From positions 1-46,583 of the forward strand of contig JAIPJT010000017.1 in NCBI GenBank assembly GCA_021733985.1: 46,583 bases of DNA, read 5' to 3'. This DNA comes from Victivallales bacterium. Lineage in GTDB: Bacteria; Verrucomicrobiota; Lentisphaeria; Victivallales; GWF2-38-69. The position numbers and the translations under genes were made by a program. The notes under the pieces are model-generated. The model was not told the origin of the DNA. It made no database searches and saw only the letters and a list, made by a program, of their open reading frames with translations. Below, piece by piece: positions 1-8,997 of the stretch (the first letter of the stretch is position 1; each line of letters begins with the position of its first letter).

Positions 1-1
1 A

Positions 2-211
2 ATTCAGTTCCTGACGTCGAGAACCGTATTTATTGAAGACCTAAAAAGGAAAAAAGAAATTGTCAATCAACCATTTTTATATTTTATAAAAATAATTTCT
101 TACTCTTTCATACTTTTCATAAAACTTTTGACACTACCACTACAATACAAAAACCGATTTAATTTATTTATCCATCACACCATACGGTATGACCTGTATC
201 GAATGATGTGA
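2..211 (+). CDS. Possible 3' end of a gene of unknown function
   Basis: One frame is open from the window edge for 69 codons to a TGA at 209-211. That is long for DNA this rich in A and T. The predicted tail is basic and contains a hydrophobic stretch (starting FLYFIKIISY and running on to about LLTLPL). Such a tail could end a membrane-associated enzyme, for example a family-2 glycosyltransferase, but nothing identifies a family. The last 18 or so codons overlap a copy of a dispersed intergenic repeat, which argues either that the frame is accidental or that the repeat has replaced the original end of the gene. No start is visible in the window. Confidence 0.3.
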   Translation: MQFLTSRTVFIEDLKRKKEIVNQPFLYFIKIISYSFILFIKLLTLPLQYKNRFNLFIHHTIRYDLYRMM

Positions 212-215
212 TGGA
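154..215 (-). repeat. Partial copy of dispersed repeat family 1 (copy A) with a hairpin
   Basis: Bases 172-207 are the exact reverse complement of 20282-20317 (36 of 36). Similarity continues more weakly to about 154. In this copy only, TCCATCAC (171-178) and GTGATGGA (208-215) form an 8-bp inverted repeat around the conserved core. The element lies at the 3' end of the convergent metallophosphoesterase-rubrerythrin gene. Confidence 0.75.
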
Positions 216-254
216 TCAATAAAAAAATCAATCGTAGTGTGTTTATTTATTTTT

Positions 255-1520
255 TTAGAAAACCGGAATGATTTTATCTTTTGGTGCGCCGCATACCGGA
301 CATTTCCTAGGCTTGTTTTTCATGTGGAATGTATAACCGCATGAAGAACACGTAAAATATTTCTCCTCTGGAATATCATTACCTGCTTTATAGTATGATA
401 ATGCCTTTTTTAGCAGTTTCTCATGAATTTTTTCCGCTTCTCGAGAATCAAAAAATGTATAAGCTGCAAGGCCATGGGAATTATTTTCAGCATAGTTCAG
501 ATAGTTTTTATACATTTCATTTACTTCATAATCCTCATTTCTGATACTGTCTTCCAGAAATTCTTCCATTCTTTTCAATTTGTTCATTACATAGAAATGG
601 TTCTTTGCATGGCGGTATTCGGAATCTGACAGCGCTTTAAAAAGCTTGGAAAGTCTTGGTAAATTACTGCTTTCGGAGAGCTCAGACAGTAGTTTATATC
701 TGAAATGCGCAACTGCCTCGTTTGAAAAAGCAGTTTCCAAAAAACTCAGAAGTTTACTGTCGGCAACTTCATTATCGTATTTAATGTTTTCTAGGTTTAA
801 ATATTCGTGTGTAAGTTCATTATCACTGTCAAAGTAGATTTTGACTATATGGTGCTGTACCTTATCTTTTTTCAGTACTGAATTTACATCTTCTATCCTT
901 GCACCTCCTCCGCCGGTAACAATCAAGGGAATCCCGTCTATGTTATCTTCGAAGTAGGAATGCACATGCCCTGATATAAAATATTTGATTTTGTCTTTAC
1001 AGGGAAAGTAAATATCCTTCATTTTCTGCCAGGCTTCGGCTGATACAGAATTACCTGTATAAGAGTTTGGCGGCGGTATATGGAAAACAACAATAAAGTT
1101 TTCACTTTTATTATTTTTCAGCGCTTTATTAAAAAAGTTCAATGTCTCTTCTGAAAAACTTCTCTCAGAATTATCCAGGACAATTACTGTTAGTTTCGGA
1201 TTTACTATCGCATAATTTCTCAAGCCGAAATATTCTTCATAAAATTTTGTATCATGGTTACCGCATACAGAATATACCGGAGTGCCGGCGATTTGGTTGA
1301 TAAAACATTTAACATTTCTATAGAACTGCCTTGAGCCGAAAGGAACTAAATCTCCGGCAATGACTGTTAAATCGAATTCATTGCCTATTAAAGCTTTTGC
1401 AAAAATGCTCATAGTTGCAGCACCAAGCCCGTCACAGCCGGGATCGCCGATAATATTAATTTTTTCTATATTTTCGGCTGCTATAATATTTTTGACAGGA
1501 GAAATTAATTTTTTATCCAT
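255..1520 (-). CDS. Metallophosphoesterase-rubrerythrin fusion protein
   Basis: A 421-residue two-part protein. Residues 20-230 resemble a calcineurin-like metallophosphoesterase: GD at 56-57, GNHD at 87-90, a lone His in FHIPP at 147, and GHVH at 184-187. The usual first motif (Asp-x-His) reads GDPG at 25-28, so its His is absent. Residues 250-360 look like a ferritin-like di-iron domain: E-A-V-A-H-F-R-Y, then ExxH in SEYRHA, then E..E..HE in SREAEKIHE. The last 35 residues form a rubredoxin-like knuckle with Cys 391, 394, 407 and 410. Rubrerythrins reduce peroxide in anaerobes. Phosphoesterases of this fold cleave phosphoesters, here of unknown substrate. The fusion may link oxidative-stress sensing to nucleotide or phosphoester hydrolysis (inference). 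It is transcribed alone, away from murE. Confidence 0.8.
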   Translation of the reverse strand: MDKKLISPVKNIIAAENIEKINIIGDPGCDGLGAATMSIFAKALIGNEFDLTVIAGDLVPFGSRQFYRNVKCFINQIAGTPVYSVCGNHDTKFYEEYFGLRNYAIVNPKLTVIVLDNSERSFSEETLNFFNKALKNNKSENFIVVFHIPPPNSYTGNSVSAEAWQKMKDIYFPCKDKIKYFISGHVHSYFEDNIDGIPLIVTGGGGARIEDVNSVLKKDKVQHHIVKIYFDSDNELTHEYLNLENIKYDNEVADSKLLSFLETAFSNEAVAHFRYKLLSELSESSNLPRLSKLFKALSDSEYRHAKNHFYVMNKLKRMEEFLEDSIRNEDYEVNEMYKNYLNYAENNSHGLAAYTFFDSREAEKIHEKLLKKALSYYKAGNDIPEEKYFTCSSCGYTFHMKNKPRKCPVCGAPKDKIIPVF

Positions 1521-1710
1521 TTATACTTTTGCTGTTAGGGGTTTATATTGTTATATTCAATATAATTGGAATTTCAAAAAATTAAGTATATGCCGAGTTT
1601 CAGTTATGCAGAACAAAAAAGAGAAAGCATACACTTATTAATATCTATTAAATATAATGGGTTGTTTTTTCATTTTAAAGCAATTTAAATTATTCGTTTT
1701 GGAGAAATGC

Positions 1711-1725
1711 AGGAGAATAGCTGTG
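1711..1725 (+). promoter_or_regulatory. Ribosome binding site selecting the GTG start of murE
   Basis: AGGAG at 1711-1715 lies 7 nt ahead of a GTG at 1723-1725. The protein then begins with the usual MurE opening (KLCSLL). Longer in-frame starts upstream add a hydrophobic, non-conserved extension and lack such a site. Confidence 0.7.
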
Positions 1726-3195
1726 AAACTGTGTTCTTTATTGAAAAATTATATAGAGACCAACATAGATATAGATATTTTAGGGATTTCTTCGGACAGC
1801 CGCAATATAGTACCGGGAAATTTATTTCTTGCATTTCCCGGAGAGGAAAATGACGGCAGGGAATATATAGACAATGCTGTGGAAAACGGTGCTTCCGCAG
1901 TTTTGGCAGAAAAAATTAGCGACAGAAAATTCACCACAGGAGTTCCAGTCTTTTATTTGAAAAATTTAAGAGACAGAGTTGGGGAAATAGCAGCTGAATA
2001 TTACAGGCGGCCGTCTGAAAATATACAGGTGATAGGAGTTACCGGAACAAACGGAAAAACTTCAACCTGCTTTTATATAGCTCAGATTTTAATTGAGATG
2101 GGCATAAAAACAGCAGTCATAGGAACTACGGGATATGGAATACCGAATAAACTCAGAGAAATTCAGAACACAACTCCAGGGCCTGTAGAACTTCAAAAAA
2201 TTTTCTATGAACTGAAAAAATCCGGAATTAAAGTTGCAGTAATGGAAGTTTCTTCTCATGCTTTGGCTCAACAGAGAGTTTCAAGTATTAAAATCGATGC
2301 AGCTGTTTATACAAACTTAACCCAGGATCATCTTGATTACCATATCGATATTGACCGTTATGCAAATGCAAAAAAAATGCTTTTTGATTTGCCGTCAGTT
2401 AAGTTTGTATCAATTAATATAGATGACGGTTTCGGCAGGAAGCTCTTTTATCAGCTGAAAGAAAAAAAACAAAATTTCATACTATACTCTGCCAAAAATA
2501 CGAACTTTCAGGTAACCGGTAATTATATTACTGCCGAAAATATCAAGCTTATCATGGAGGGATTGACTTTTAAAACAATTTTAAATAAAAATGAAAGTGC
2601 TTATATTAAAACCGTGCTTCTTGGGCACTTTAATGTTAGCAACATCCTTGCTGCAATATCAGTCCTTTCGCTGCTTGGTTACGATTTCAATAAAGTAACT
2701 CAAGCCTGCAATAAGCTTAAAGCTGTACCGGGTAGGATGCAGGTCATTAGAGCTGATTCAGGAAAATTTCCGGTTTCTGTAGTTGATTATGCTCATACAC
2801 CGGATGCCCTTGAAAATGCACTTTTAGCATTAAAAAAACAGTGCAGGAAACGGCTTATATGTGTTTTCGGATGCGGCGGCAACAGGGATAGGACAAAACG
2901 TCCAATGATGGCTCGGGCTGCTGAAAAGTACTCAGATATTGTTGTTGTAACGAATGACAATCCGAGATATGAAAATCCTGATACAATTATTGATGATATT
3001 AAAAAGGGATTTTTAAAAAAACAAAATATTGTTATTAAATCTGATAGAAAACAGGCGATTCAATATGCTCTCAACGAAGGGAATGTGGAGGATATAGTTC
3101 TGATAGCCGGGAAAGGGCATGAGGATTATCAGATAATTGACGGTTTTAAGCTTCATTTCAGCGATGCTGAAACTGTTTATAATTATATAAATTAG
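1723..3195 (+). CDS. murE: UDP-MurNAc-L-Ala-D-Glu:meso-diaminopimelate ligase MurE
   Basis: A cytoplasmic Mur ligase that adds the third residue to the peptidoglycan stem peptide using ATP. From the GTG start it is 490 residues, normal for the family. Visible motifs: GTNGKT (P-loop, 108-113), TTPGP, EVSSHAL, the DHLDYH region, YAHTPD, GCGGNRDRTKRP, and DNPR at 412-415. The DNPR motif is the signature of meso-diaminopimelate rather than lysine selection, so the wall is probably of the Gram-negative type. AGKGHEDYQ closes the C-terminal domain. It is followed 40 bp later by murD. The murF and mraY genes that usually lie between them are absent here; mraY is elsewhere in the window and murF is not seen. 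Confidence 0.97.
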   Translation: MKLCSLLKNYIETNIDIDILGISSDSRNIVPGNLFLAFPGEENDGREYIDNAVENGASAVLAEKISDRKFTTGVPVFYLKNLRDRVGEIAAEYYRRPSENIQVIGVTGTNGKTSTCFYIAQILIEMGIKTAVIGTTGYGIPNKLREIQNTTPGPVELQKIFYELKKSGIKVAVMEVSSHALAQQRVSSIKIDAAVYTNLTQDHLDYHIDIDRYANAKKMLFDLPSVKFVSINIDDGFGRKLFYQLKEKKQNFILYSAKNTNFQVTGNYITAENIKLIMEGLTFKTILNKNESAYIKTVLLGHFNVSNILAAISVLSLLGYDFNKVTQACNKLKAVPGRMQVIRADSGKFPVSVVDYAHTPDALENALLALKKQCRKRLICVFGCGGNRDRTKRPMMARAAEKYSDIVVVTNDNPRYENPDTIIDDIKKGFLKKQNIVIKSDRKQAIQYALNEGNVEDIVLIAGKGHEDYQIIDGFKLHFSDAETVYNYIN

Positions 3196-3235
3196 GAAAT
3201 ATCCTGATTTGCGTTAGTCGAAAATAAGAGGCGGC

Positions 3236-4567
3236 ATGAAAGAACAGGAGAAAAAGTATTTAGTTGTCGGTACAGGCAGGACAGGACTTTCCTGTATTGA
3301 ATATTTAATACGAAATAACAAAAAAGCTGTCATCGCAGATACAAGAAAAAGTCCCCCGAATGCTGAATTTATTAAAAAAAAGTTTCCTAATATAAGCTGT
3401 TGTTTCGGCCAAATAGAAGATAATATACTCGATAAAGCAGATTGTGTGATAATAAGCCCCGGTATTCCGTTAAGTGAGAAATTTGTCCAAAAGGCAGAAA
3501 GATCAGGGAAAGAAGTAATTGGTGATGTTGAACTGTTTATAAAGGAGGTAAAGGCACCAATCGCTGCTGTGACGGGTACTAACGGTAAAACTACTGTAAC
3601 AACTCTGATCGGGAAAATGGCTGAAAAGGCAGGCTTCAAAGCAGCTGTAGGCGGAAATATCGGAATACCTGTTTTGGACCTTCTTAAAGAGCCTGTCCCA
3701 GACCTGTATGTTCTGGAACTTTCTAGCTTTCAGCTTCAGTCTGCATATTCAATGAATTTTGAAGCAGCTGTTTTGTTGAACATTACAGAAGATCATATTG
3801 ATTATCACGGAACAGAAGTTGAGTATAGAAAATCAAAACTTAAAATTTTGAAAAACTGTAAAAATGCAGTTATTAACAGGAATTTAAATTATATACCTCG
3901 AAAAATAAATTATTACACCTTTTCCCTTAATGCTCCTGAAGCCGAAAATGATTACGGAATTGCTGTTTCTAACGGAATAAAATATCTGTCCAGTTATAAT
4001 AATAAAATTATGCCTGCAGCAGACCTTCAGATTGCTGGAAAGCATAATCAGGAAAATGCTTTGGCTGCTTTAGCCGCAGGCAGAATATTAGGTTTCGAAC
4101 AAAGTAAGATGGTCAAAGTGCTGAAGGAGTTTCATGGTATTAAACACAGGTGTCAGTTAATAGCAGAAAGAGAAGGTGTAAAATGGTATAATGATTCAAA
4201 AGCGACAAATGTCGGAGCTGCTATAGCTGCAGTAGAAGGATTAGGCCGCAAGGCGGGGAATATTATTCTGATAGCCGGCGGGATGGGGAAAAATGCGGAT
4301 TTCAAGCCACTGGCGTGTCCTTTGAAGAAATATGTTAAAAAAACAATTCTTTTCGGACGCGATGCCGGTTTGATCAGTAAGGTAATTCACTGCTGTACCG
4401 AAATAGAAATAGCAGATGATCTGAATAAAGCTGTTCAAGAGGCATTTTATTCAGCTCAAAACGGAGATATTATCCTTTTTGCTCCTGCATGCTCAAGTTT
4501 TGATATGTTTGAGAACTTCGAGCACAGAGGAAACGAATTTGAAAGGCTGGTCAAATATGTATATTAA
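3236..4567 (+). CDS. murD: UDP-N-acetylmuramoylalanine:D-glutamate ligase MurD
   Basis: This Mur ligase adds D-glutamate to UDP-MurNAc-L-alanine, the step before MurE. The 443 residues show an N-terminal Rossmann-like segment (VVGTGRTGLS, 10-19), the ATP-binding GTNGKTT at 114-120, a substrate region with NITEDHIDYH, GKHNQENALAA, HRCQLI with the following WYNDSKATN, and IAGGMGKNADF in the C-terminal domain. AAGAGG precedes the ATG by about 6 nt. It is probably co-transcribed with murE, 40 bp upstream. It converges on maf with a 45-bp gap that shows no clear terminator. Confidence 0.97.
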   Translation: MKEQEKKYLVVGTGRTGLSCIEYLIRNNKKAVIADTRKSPPNAEFIKKKFPNISCCFGQIEDNILDKADCVIISPGIPLSEKFVQKAERSGKEVIGDVELFIKEVKAPIAAVTGTNGKTTVTTLIGKMAEKAGFKAAVGGNIGIPVLDLLKEPVPDLYVLELSSFQLQSAYSMNFEAAVLLNITEDHIDYHGTEVEYRKSKLKILKNCKNAVINRNLNYIPRKINYYTFSLNAPEAENDYGIAVSNGIKYLSSYNNKIMPAADLQIAGKHNQENALAALAAGRILGFEQSKMVKVLKEFHGIKHRCQLIAEREGVKWYNDSKATNVGAAIAAVEGLGRKAGNIILIAGGMGKNADFKPLACPLKKYVKKTILFGRDAGLISKVIHCCTEIEIADDLNKAVQEAFYSAQNGDIILFAPACSSFDMFENFEHRGNEFERLVKYVY

Positions 4568-4612
4568 GACTCTGAAAAAAAATAATTTTTAATGTTGATA
4601 CTGGATACTAAA

Positions 4613-5170
4613 TTACCGGGAGAACTCGAAAAATTTAAGAAATTTCTCTGTAGGAAACCCTACTACATTATCTATGGAGCCGTAAATTTCTTCTATGATA
4701 ATATCTCCATGTTCCTGAACAGCATATCCCCCCGCTTTATCTAAAGGATTTACTTTTGAAAAATATTCTTTTATTATTTCGGAGTCCAGGATTTTAAATT
4801 TGATCCTGCTTTCCTCCATAAAAACAGTCTTTATCGGGACCTCATATCTGAGGAAACAGACACCTGAAATTACAGAGTGCCACTGGCCGGATAGTTCTAA
4901 TAGAAAATTTTGAGCTTCAATTAAATTATTCGGTTTACCTAATATACCATTATTGTAGAAAACGAGAGTATCAGCACCTACAGTTATTGTATCAGGATTT
5001 TCACAGCCTACTTTTTCGGCTTTTAGCTCAGCCAGTCTGCAAGGTAGAAAAGCCTGATTTCCATAGCACTGAAACTCTTCAGAAATATCGGCTGGAATAA
5101 CCTTAAACTTAAATCCCAGTCTGTTGAATATATCAATCCGTCTTTGGGATTTTGATGCAAGTATTATCAT
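4613..5170 (-). CDS. maf: Maf-family nucleotide pyrophosphatase
   Basis: The Maf family hydrolyses non-canonical or excess nucleoside triphosphates (dTTP/UTP or modified bases) to the monophosphate. The 185 residues start with ASKSQRR, the family's ASxSPRR signature with Gln in place of Pro. They continue with VGADTLV, a GKP turn, and DKAGGYAVQEHG, which holds the conserved acidic and glycine residues. Length is typical. It is the last gene of the minus-strand run that begins with the rodZ-like gene, 9 bp after the amaP-like gene. Which of the Maf or YceF/YhdE specificities applies cannot be told from motifs alone. Confidence 0.93.
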   Translation of the reverse strand: MIILASKSQRRIDIFNRLGFKFKVIPADISEEFQCYGNQAFLPCRLAELKAEKVGCENPDTITVGADTLVFYNNGILGKPNNLIEAQNFLLELSGQWHSVISGVCFLRYEVPIKTVFMEESRIKFKILDSEIIKEYFSKVNPLDKAGGYAVQEHGDIIIEEIYGSIDNVVGFPTEKFLKFFEFSR

Positions 5171-5179
5171 TCGCTTAGA

Positions 5180-5641
5180 TTATCCCTTGAATCTTCGAAG
5201 ATGGATATCAACCTTTTGTATTGACTCTACACCCAAGTTGTTCTTAATTGAATGAAGAATTTTATTTCTGATATTTTCTACCAGATTAGGAAAATCAACT
5301 TCTTTGTCATTCAGTTCAGCCGTAAGTTTCAGATAATAATTTTTCCTTTTTCTGTAAAGCTGTGTTTTAGTAATAAAAACCTGGCTAAATTCGGGTTCAA
5401 GTGATTTTACTAAATCTGAAATCGCTGAAGTTGAGACAAAAATATTTCCGGTTTCATCTTTTCCTGTAATACCGCTGCATTTAATATCCCTGCTCCTGAA
5501 AATTAAATAAAGAATTTTTAGAATTATAATAACTAAAACAATTAATACTGCTCCGGCAAGAAGACCTTTCTGAAAGGTAGGATTAAATATTATTCTCCAG
5601 TTATTGGAAATATAAACAATTGAAGCCTGTAAACTGTCCAT
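5180..5641 (-). CDS. AmaP-like membrane anchor for Asp23 proteins
   Basis: A 153-residue protein with one clear transmembrane segment (about residues 26-48) and a cytoplasmic C-terminal domain of about 100 residues. The latter has the alternating pattern LKLTAEL followed by a run ending in VDIHLRRF, as in the alkaline-shock-response membrane anchor AmaP. It lies 6 bp downstream of the second asp23 gene, the same association as amaP-asp23 in Firmicutes. The family's proposed job is to hold Asp23 at the membrane and help respond to envelope stress. AmaP of Staphylococcus has two membrane segments and only one is clear here. The assignment rests on context as much as sequence. Confidence 0.65.
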   Translation of the reverse strand: MDSLQASIVYISNNWRIIFNPTFQKGLLAGAVLIVLVIIILKILYLIFRSRDIKCSGITGKDETGNIFVSTSAISDLVKSLEPEFSQVFITKTQLYRKRKNYYLKLTAELNDKEVDFPNLVENIRNKILHSIKNNLGVESIQKVDIHLRRFKG

Positions 5642-5647
5642 TATATA

Positions 5648-6097
5648 TTATTCCTTATTTTCGTTTAATTGTTGTTCTTCAACTTCTTCAACTAATTTCG
5701 GGTCGTCAATTCCCTGGACTGTTACATCAACTTTTGTTACATTAAGGCCGGTGATGTTTTTCACTTCTTTTATAATTGTAGTCTGCACATCCAGTGCTAT
5801 TGCCGGTATGTTTTTGCCATACTCTGTGATAATCGTTAATTCTACTTCTGCTTTGTCTTCATCAAGATTTATACATACAGCGCTGTCACTTCTTTTTCTT
5901 GTGCCGAGTATGTCAACAATACTGTTTGCCAGGCTGCTTCCACCTAAACTTATAACACCCTTAACTGAACATGCAGCAGTACTGACAACTGAAGTAATTA
6001 CGCCTTCATGGAGTTTTATAGTGCCCTTGTCATTAACTTTTTCAGTACCATTTTCAAATGACAGGTCAAATTGAGCTCTACTATCTTTTGCTTTCAT
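5648..6097 (-). CDS. Asp23/Gls24 family envelope stress protein (second copy)
   Basis: A 149-residue Asp23/Gls24 domain protein. It shows the family's layout: GTIKLHEGVITSVVSTAAC, GVISLGG, an acidic strand (VELTIITEYGKNIP), and the final amphipathic helix and strand ending VTVQGI. Asp23 proteins are cytoplasmic, gather at the membrane, and are linked to cell-envelope stress in Firmicutes. The acidic Gln/Glu-rich tail (VEEVEEQQLNENKE) is extra. The upstream paralogue at 6157-6621 is clearly related, so this is a tandem duplication. The gene sits between that paralogue and the amaP-like anchor. Confidence 0.88.
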   Translation of the reverse strand: MKAKDSRAQFDLSFENGTEKVNDKGTIKLHEGVITSVVSTAACSVKGVISLGGSSLANSIVDILGTRKRSDSAVCINLDEDKAEVELTIITEYGKNIPAIALDVQTTIIKEVKNITGLNVTKVDVTVQGIDDPKLVEEVEEQQLNENKE

Positions 6098-6156
6098 TTA
6101 TAACCTCAAAAAATTTAAATTTAAAATCTAAATAGAAAAATAACAGTTAATTAAAT

Positions 6157-6621
6157 TTAATCCGAAGAATTTTCACTTTCTTTAGCGGGTGCTTCGATTT
6201 CCTGAATTTTAATATTAATTTTATTAGCCCGTAACCCGAGAAGATTCTTAATTTCATCACGGATTGTATTCTGTACTTTTGTGGCTACGTTCGGAATATT
6301 AACTCCATATGCAACATTTATTTTAACGTCAATTTCCAGTGTGCTGTCTTCATTTATAACCATTTCTATTGATCTGTCATAGGCTCTTTGGCTACTTATC
6401 ATTCCGGCAATGCTGTCCATAAAAGAACTGCCGGAAAGCCTTGTTACGCCTGAAACATTACAGACCGCTTTTTTGATTATCGATACGATAACAGTGTCTG
6501 TAAGTCTGATTTTTCCGAATTCATTGGGTTTTTCTATGAAATTAGCTTCGGCGTTAGCCGGTTTTTCAACCTGTTCCTTTTCGTGGTTTACAGATTTTTT
6601 TGCCTGTTTCATGTTATGCAA
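6157..6621 (-). CDS. Asp23/Gls24 family envelope stress protein (first copy)
   Basis: A 154-residue Asp23/Gls24 domain protein with a Lys/Glu-rich N-terminal tail of about 35 residues. Core motifs match the neighbouring copy: GKIRLTDTVIVSIIKKAVC, GVTRLSG, an alternating strand ending INVAYGVNIP, and NKINIKIQEI. It begins 21 bp after accC. The order accB-accC-asp23 is also seen in Firmicutes, where it continues to nusB; here it continues to a second asp23 and an amaP-like gene. A role in envelope maintenance is inferred from family and context. Confidence 0.88.
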   Translation of the reverse strand: MHNMKQAKKSVNHEKEQVEKPANAEANFIEKPNEFGKIRLTDTVIVSIIKKAVCNVSGVTRLSGSSFMDSIAGMISSQRAYDRSIEMVINEDSTLEIDVKINVAYGVNIPNVATKVQNTIRDEIKNLLGLRANKINIKIQEIEAPAKESENSSD

Positions 6622-6642
6622 GCTCCTCTGCTGTTTATATAA

Positions 6643-8019
6643 TTAATTAGTCTGGTTACTGTTTGACGATGCTAAGAATTTGTCGAAGACTTTTTCTATG
6701 TATCCGGTATCGTACTTTCCGGAAATAAAGTCGTCATGGCATAAGATATACCTGATCAGTGGTATGCTGGTTTTTACCCCCTTTATGTTTAATTCATCTA
6801 AAGCTCTCAAACATCGGATTATGGCTTCTTCTCTTGTTTCTCCGTGGACAATTAGTTTCCCAATCATACTGTCATAATAGGGAGGGATCTTATATCCGTT
6901 ATAGACATGGCTGTCAAACCTTATACCGGGTCCGCCAGGGACAATAAAATCCTGAATTGTACCCGGACTTGGAGTAAAGTTATGAAATGGATCTTCAGCA
7001 TTAATCCGGCATTCTATAGCATGCCCTACAAACTTTATGTCTTTTTGTTTTTGGGCTATTTTATCGCCTGCTGCAATTTGAATCTGTGCTTTAATCAGGT
7101 CGATTCCCGTTAATTCTTCGGTAATGGGATGTTCAACCTGTATTCTGGTATTCATTTCCATGAAATAATATTCTTTTTTATAATTCATGATAAATTCAAT
7201 AGTGCCGACACTTGAATAGCCGACAGCTTTGGCTGCTTTAACTGCCGCAGACCCCATAGATTCTCTCAGTTTCGGTGTCAGTGCAGGAGATGTTGTTTCC
7301 TCAATCAGCTTTTGGTGTCTTCTCTGGACACTGCAGTCCCTTTCGCCGAGGTGAATAACATTACCGTGTTTGTCAGCTAGAATCTGGAATTCAATGTGTT
7401 TTGGGTTTTCCAGATATTTTTCTATATAGCAATCGCCGTTGCCGAATGCATTTTCCGCTTCAGATTTTGCTGCATGATAACCTTTCACCAGAGAAGCGTT
7501 ATTATGTGCAATCCGCATTCCTTTGCCGCCTCCTCCGGCTGTTGCCTTTACAATAACCGGATAGCCTATTTTATTTGCAATTTCAATTGCTTCTTCTTCA
7601 TTATTTATCAGTCCTTCGCTTCCGGGAGTAATAGGGACGCCTGCCTTTTTCATTTTTTTTCTGGCAGATGATTTGTCACCCATAGAAATAATCTGTTCAG
7701 GAGTAGGCCCTATAAATTCAATATTACAACTTTGACAAATTTTAGCAAAATGGGCGTTTTCAGACAGAAAACCGTAGCCTGGATGAATAGCATCAACATC
7801 AAAAACTTCAGCTGCACTTATAATCTGACGATAGTTTAAATAGCTTTTATTTGATGGAGGCGGTCCAATGCAGACACTTTCATCAGCAAATCTTACCGGT
7901 AAAGAATCAGCATCACCTTCAGAATAAACGAGTACTGTCCTTATGCCGAGCTCCTTGCAGGCCCTGATAATACGGAGTGCTATTTCTCCGCGATTAGCTA
8001 TTAATATTTTTTCAAACAT
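6643..8019 (-). CDS. accC: Biotin carboxylase subunit of acetyl-CoA carboxylase
   Basis: AccC carboxylates biotin on AccB using ATP and bicarbonate, the first half-reaction of malonyl-CoA synthesis. The 458 residues are typical. Motifs: [16 protein letters not shown] at the start, the ATP-grasp glycine loop [50 protein letters not shown] with the catalytic Glu/Asn/Arg, and ECRINAEDP. It follows accB by 29 bp and precedes asp23 by 21 bp. The carboxyltransferase genes accA and accD are not in this window. Confidence 0.97.
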   Translation of the reverse strand: MFEKILIANRGEIALRIIRACKELGIRTVLVYSEGDADSLPVRFADESVCIGPPPSNKSYLNYRQIISAAEVFDVDAIHPGYGFLSENAHFAKICQSCNIEFIGPTPEQIISMGDKSSARKKMKKAGVPITPGSEGLINNEEEAIEIANKIGYPVIVKATAGGGGKGMRIAHNNASLVKGYHAAKSEAENAFGNGDCYIEKYLENPKHIEFQILADKHGNVIHLGERDCSVQRRHQKLIEETTSPALTPKLRESMGSAAVKAAKAVGYSSVGTIEFIMNYKKEYYFMEMNTRIQVEHPITEELTGIDLIKAQIQIAAGDKIAQKQKDIKFVGHAIECRINAEDPFHNFTPSPGTIQDFIVPGGPGIRFDSHVYNGYKIPPYYDSMIGKLIVHGETREEAIIRCLRALDELNIKGVKTSIPLIRYILCHDDFISGKYDTGYIEKVFDKFLASSNSNQTN

Positions 8020-8048
8020 ATAGATACCTGTAATTATAGTTTAAACGT

Positions 8049-8510
8049 TTATTCTAAAACAAATATAGGAGTCCCGTACTCAACCGACTGAGCATTTTCA
8101 ATTAAGATTTCTTTTATGATACCGGATTTTTCAGCTTTAATTTCATTCATGACCTTCATTGCTTCAACAATGCCGACTACTGTGTCAGGTTCTACTCTGT
8201 CTCCAGTCTTAACAAAAGCTTCGGCATCCGGGCTGGATGCAGTATAAAAAGTGCCTACGATAGGTGAATCGATAGTTGTTCTACTCTTTTTTTCTTCTTC
8301 TTTTTTGGAAGGGACAGTATCTGTTATGTCTGCTGCTGCGGAAGCCTGTATTCCTGCCAAGGGTGCAGTCTGAGCTGGCTGCTGTACAACTGTATTAACA
8401 TTTAATTCTCGTTTAAGACAAAGCCTCATATCATCTGCTTCGACTTTAAATTCTGATAGATTATGTTTATCCATTAATTCTACAATCACTCTAATTTTAT
8501 CTATTTCCAT
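8049..8510 (-). CDS. accB: Biotin carboxyl carrier protein of acetyl-CoA carboxylase
   Basis: A 153-residue carrier protein. The N-terminal third is an amphipathic region, then comes a Pro/Ala/Lys-rich linker (about residues 40-80), then the biotinyl domain. The biotinylation site is EAMKVMNE, with the modified Lys at 119. PIVGTFYTASSPDAE is the typical start of the domain and includes the thumb-like insertion found in AccB. It delivers carboxybiotin from AccC to the carboxyltransferase. It is followed 29 bp later by accC. Confidence 0.97.
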   Translation of the reverse strand: MEIDKIRVIVELMDKHNLSEFKVEADDMRLCLKRELNVNTVVQQPAQTAPLAGIQASAAADITDTVPSKKEEEKKSRTTIDSPIVGTFYTASSPDAEAFVKTGDRVEPDTVVGIVEAMKVMNEIKAEKSGIIKEILIENAQSVEYGTPIFVLE

Positions 8511-8550
8511 AATAAATCCCTTTCTAAATAATATTTAGGTATTTAATAAA

Positions 8551-8988
8551 TCAAATTATTTCTAATAAAGCTTCGAGGGCAAGTTCATATCCCTTAACTC
8601 CGAAGCCGCATATCTGACCTTTACATGCTCCGGCTGTCAGAGATCTTTTTCTGAACTCTTCTCTGTTATGTATGTTGCTTAAATGTACTTCTACAGCCGG
8701 AATATCGACGGCTTTTAATGCATCATAAACAGCTACACTTGTATGTGTAAATGCGGCCGGATTGATAATAATACCATCATATTTCTTGTTAAAGATTTCA
8801 GCTAATTTATCTACTATTTCTCCTTCATGATTACTTTGAAAAAAATCTAAATTTATATTTTTATTATGTGTTTTTGATTTTTCAATTAAAGTATTTTTTA
8901 AATCATTAAGGGAGGATTTACCGTAAATAGCGGTTTCTCTTTTTCCTAAAAGCTGCAAGTTCGGGCCGTTAATTATACAAATTTTCAT
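8551..8988 (-). CDS. aroQ: Type II 3-dehydroquinate dehydratase
   Basis: A small dodecameric enzyme of the shikimate pathway that dehydrates 3-dehydroquinate by an anti-elimination. The 145 residues fit type II. Motifs: NGPNLQLLGKRETAIYG near the N-terminus with the catalytic Arg17 and Tyr22, SNHEGEIVD, NPAAFTHTSVA, and EVHLSNIHNREEFR with the second catalytic His. It lies 9 bp after the rodZ-like gene and 40 bp before accB, in the same run. Pairing of aroQ with accBC is common in bacteria. Confidence 0.96.
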   Translation of the reverse strand: MKICIINGPNLQLLGKRETAIYGKSSLNDLKNTLIEKSKTHNKNINLDFFQSNHEGEIVDKLAEIFNKKYDGIIINPAAFTHTSVAVYDALKAVDIPAVEVHLSNIHNREEFRKRSLTAGACKGQICGFGVKGYELALEALLEII

Positions 8989-8997
8989 AGCTGTCTC

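Noticed and set aside
1657-1722. Upstream in-frame start that would extend MurE by 22 residues
   Set aside because: The extension is hydrophobic and unlike MurE; AGGAG points to the GTG at 1723.
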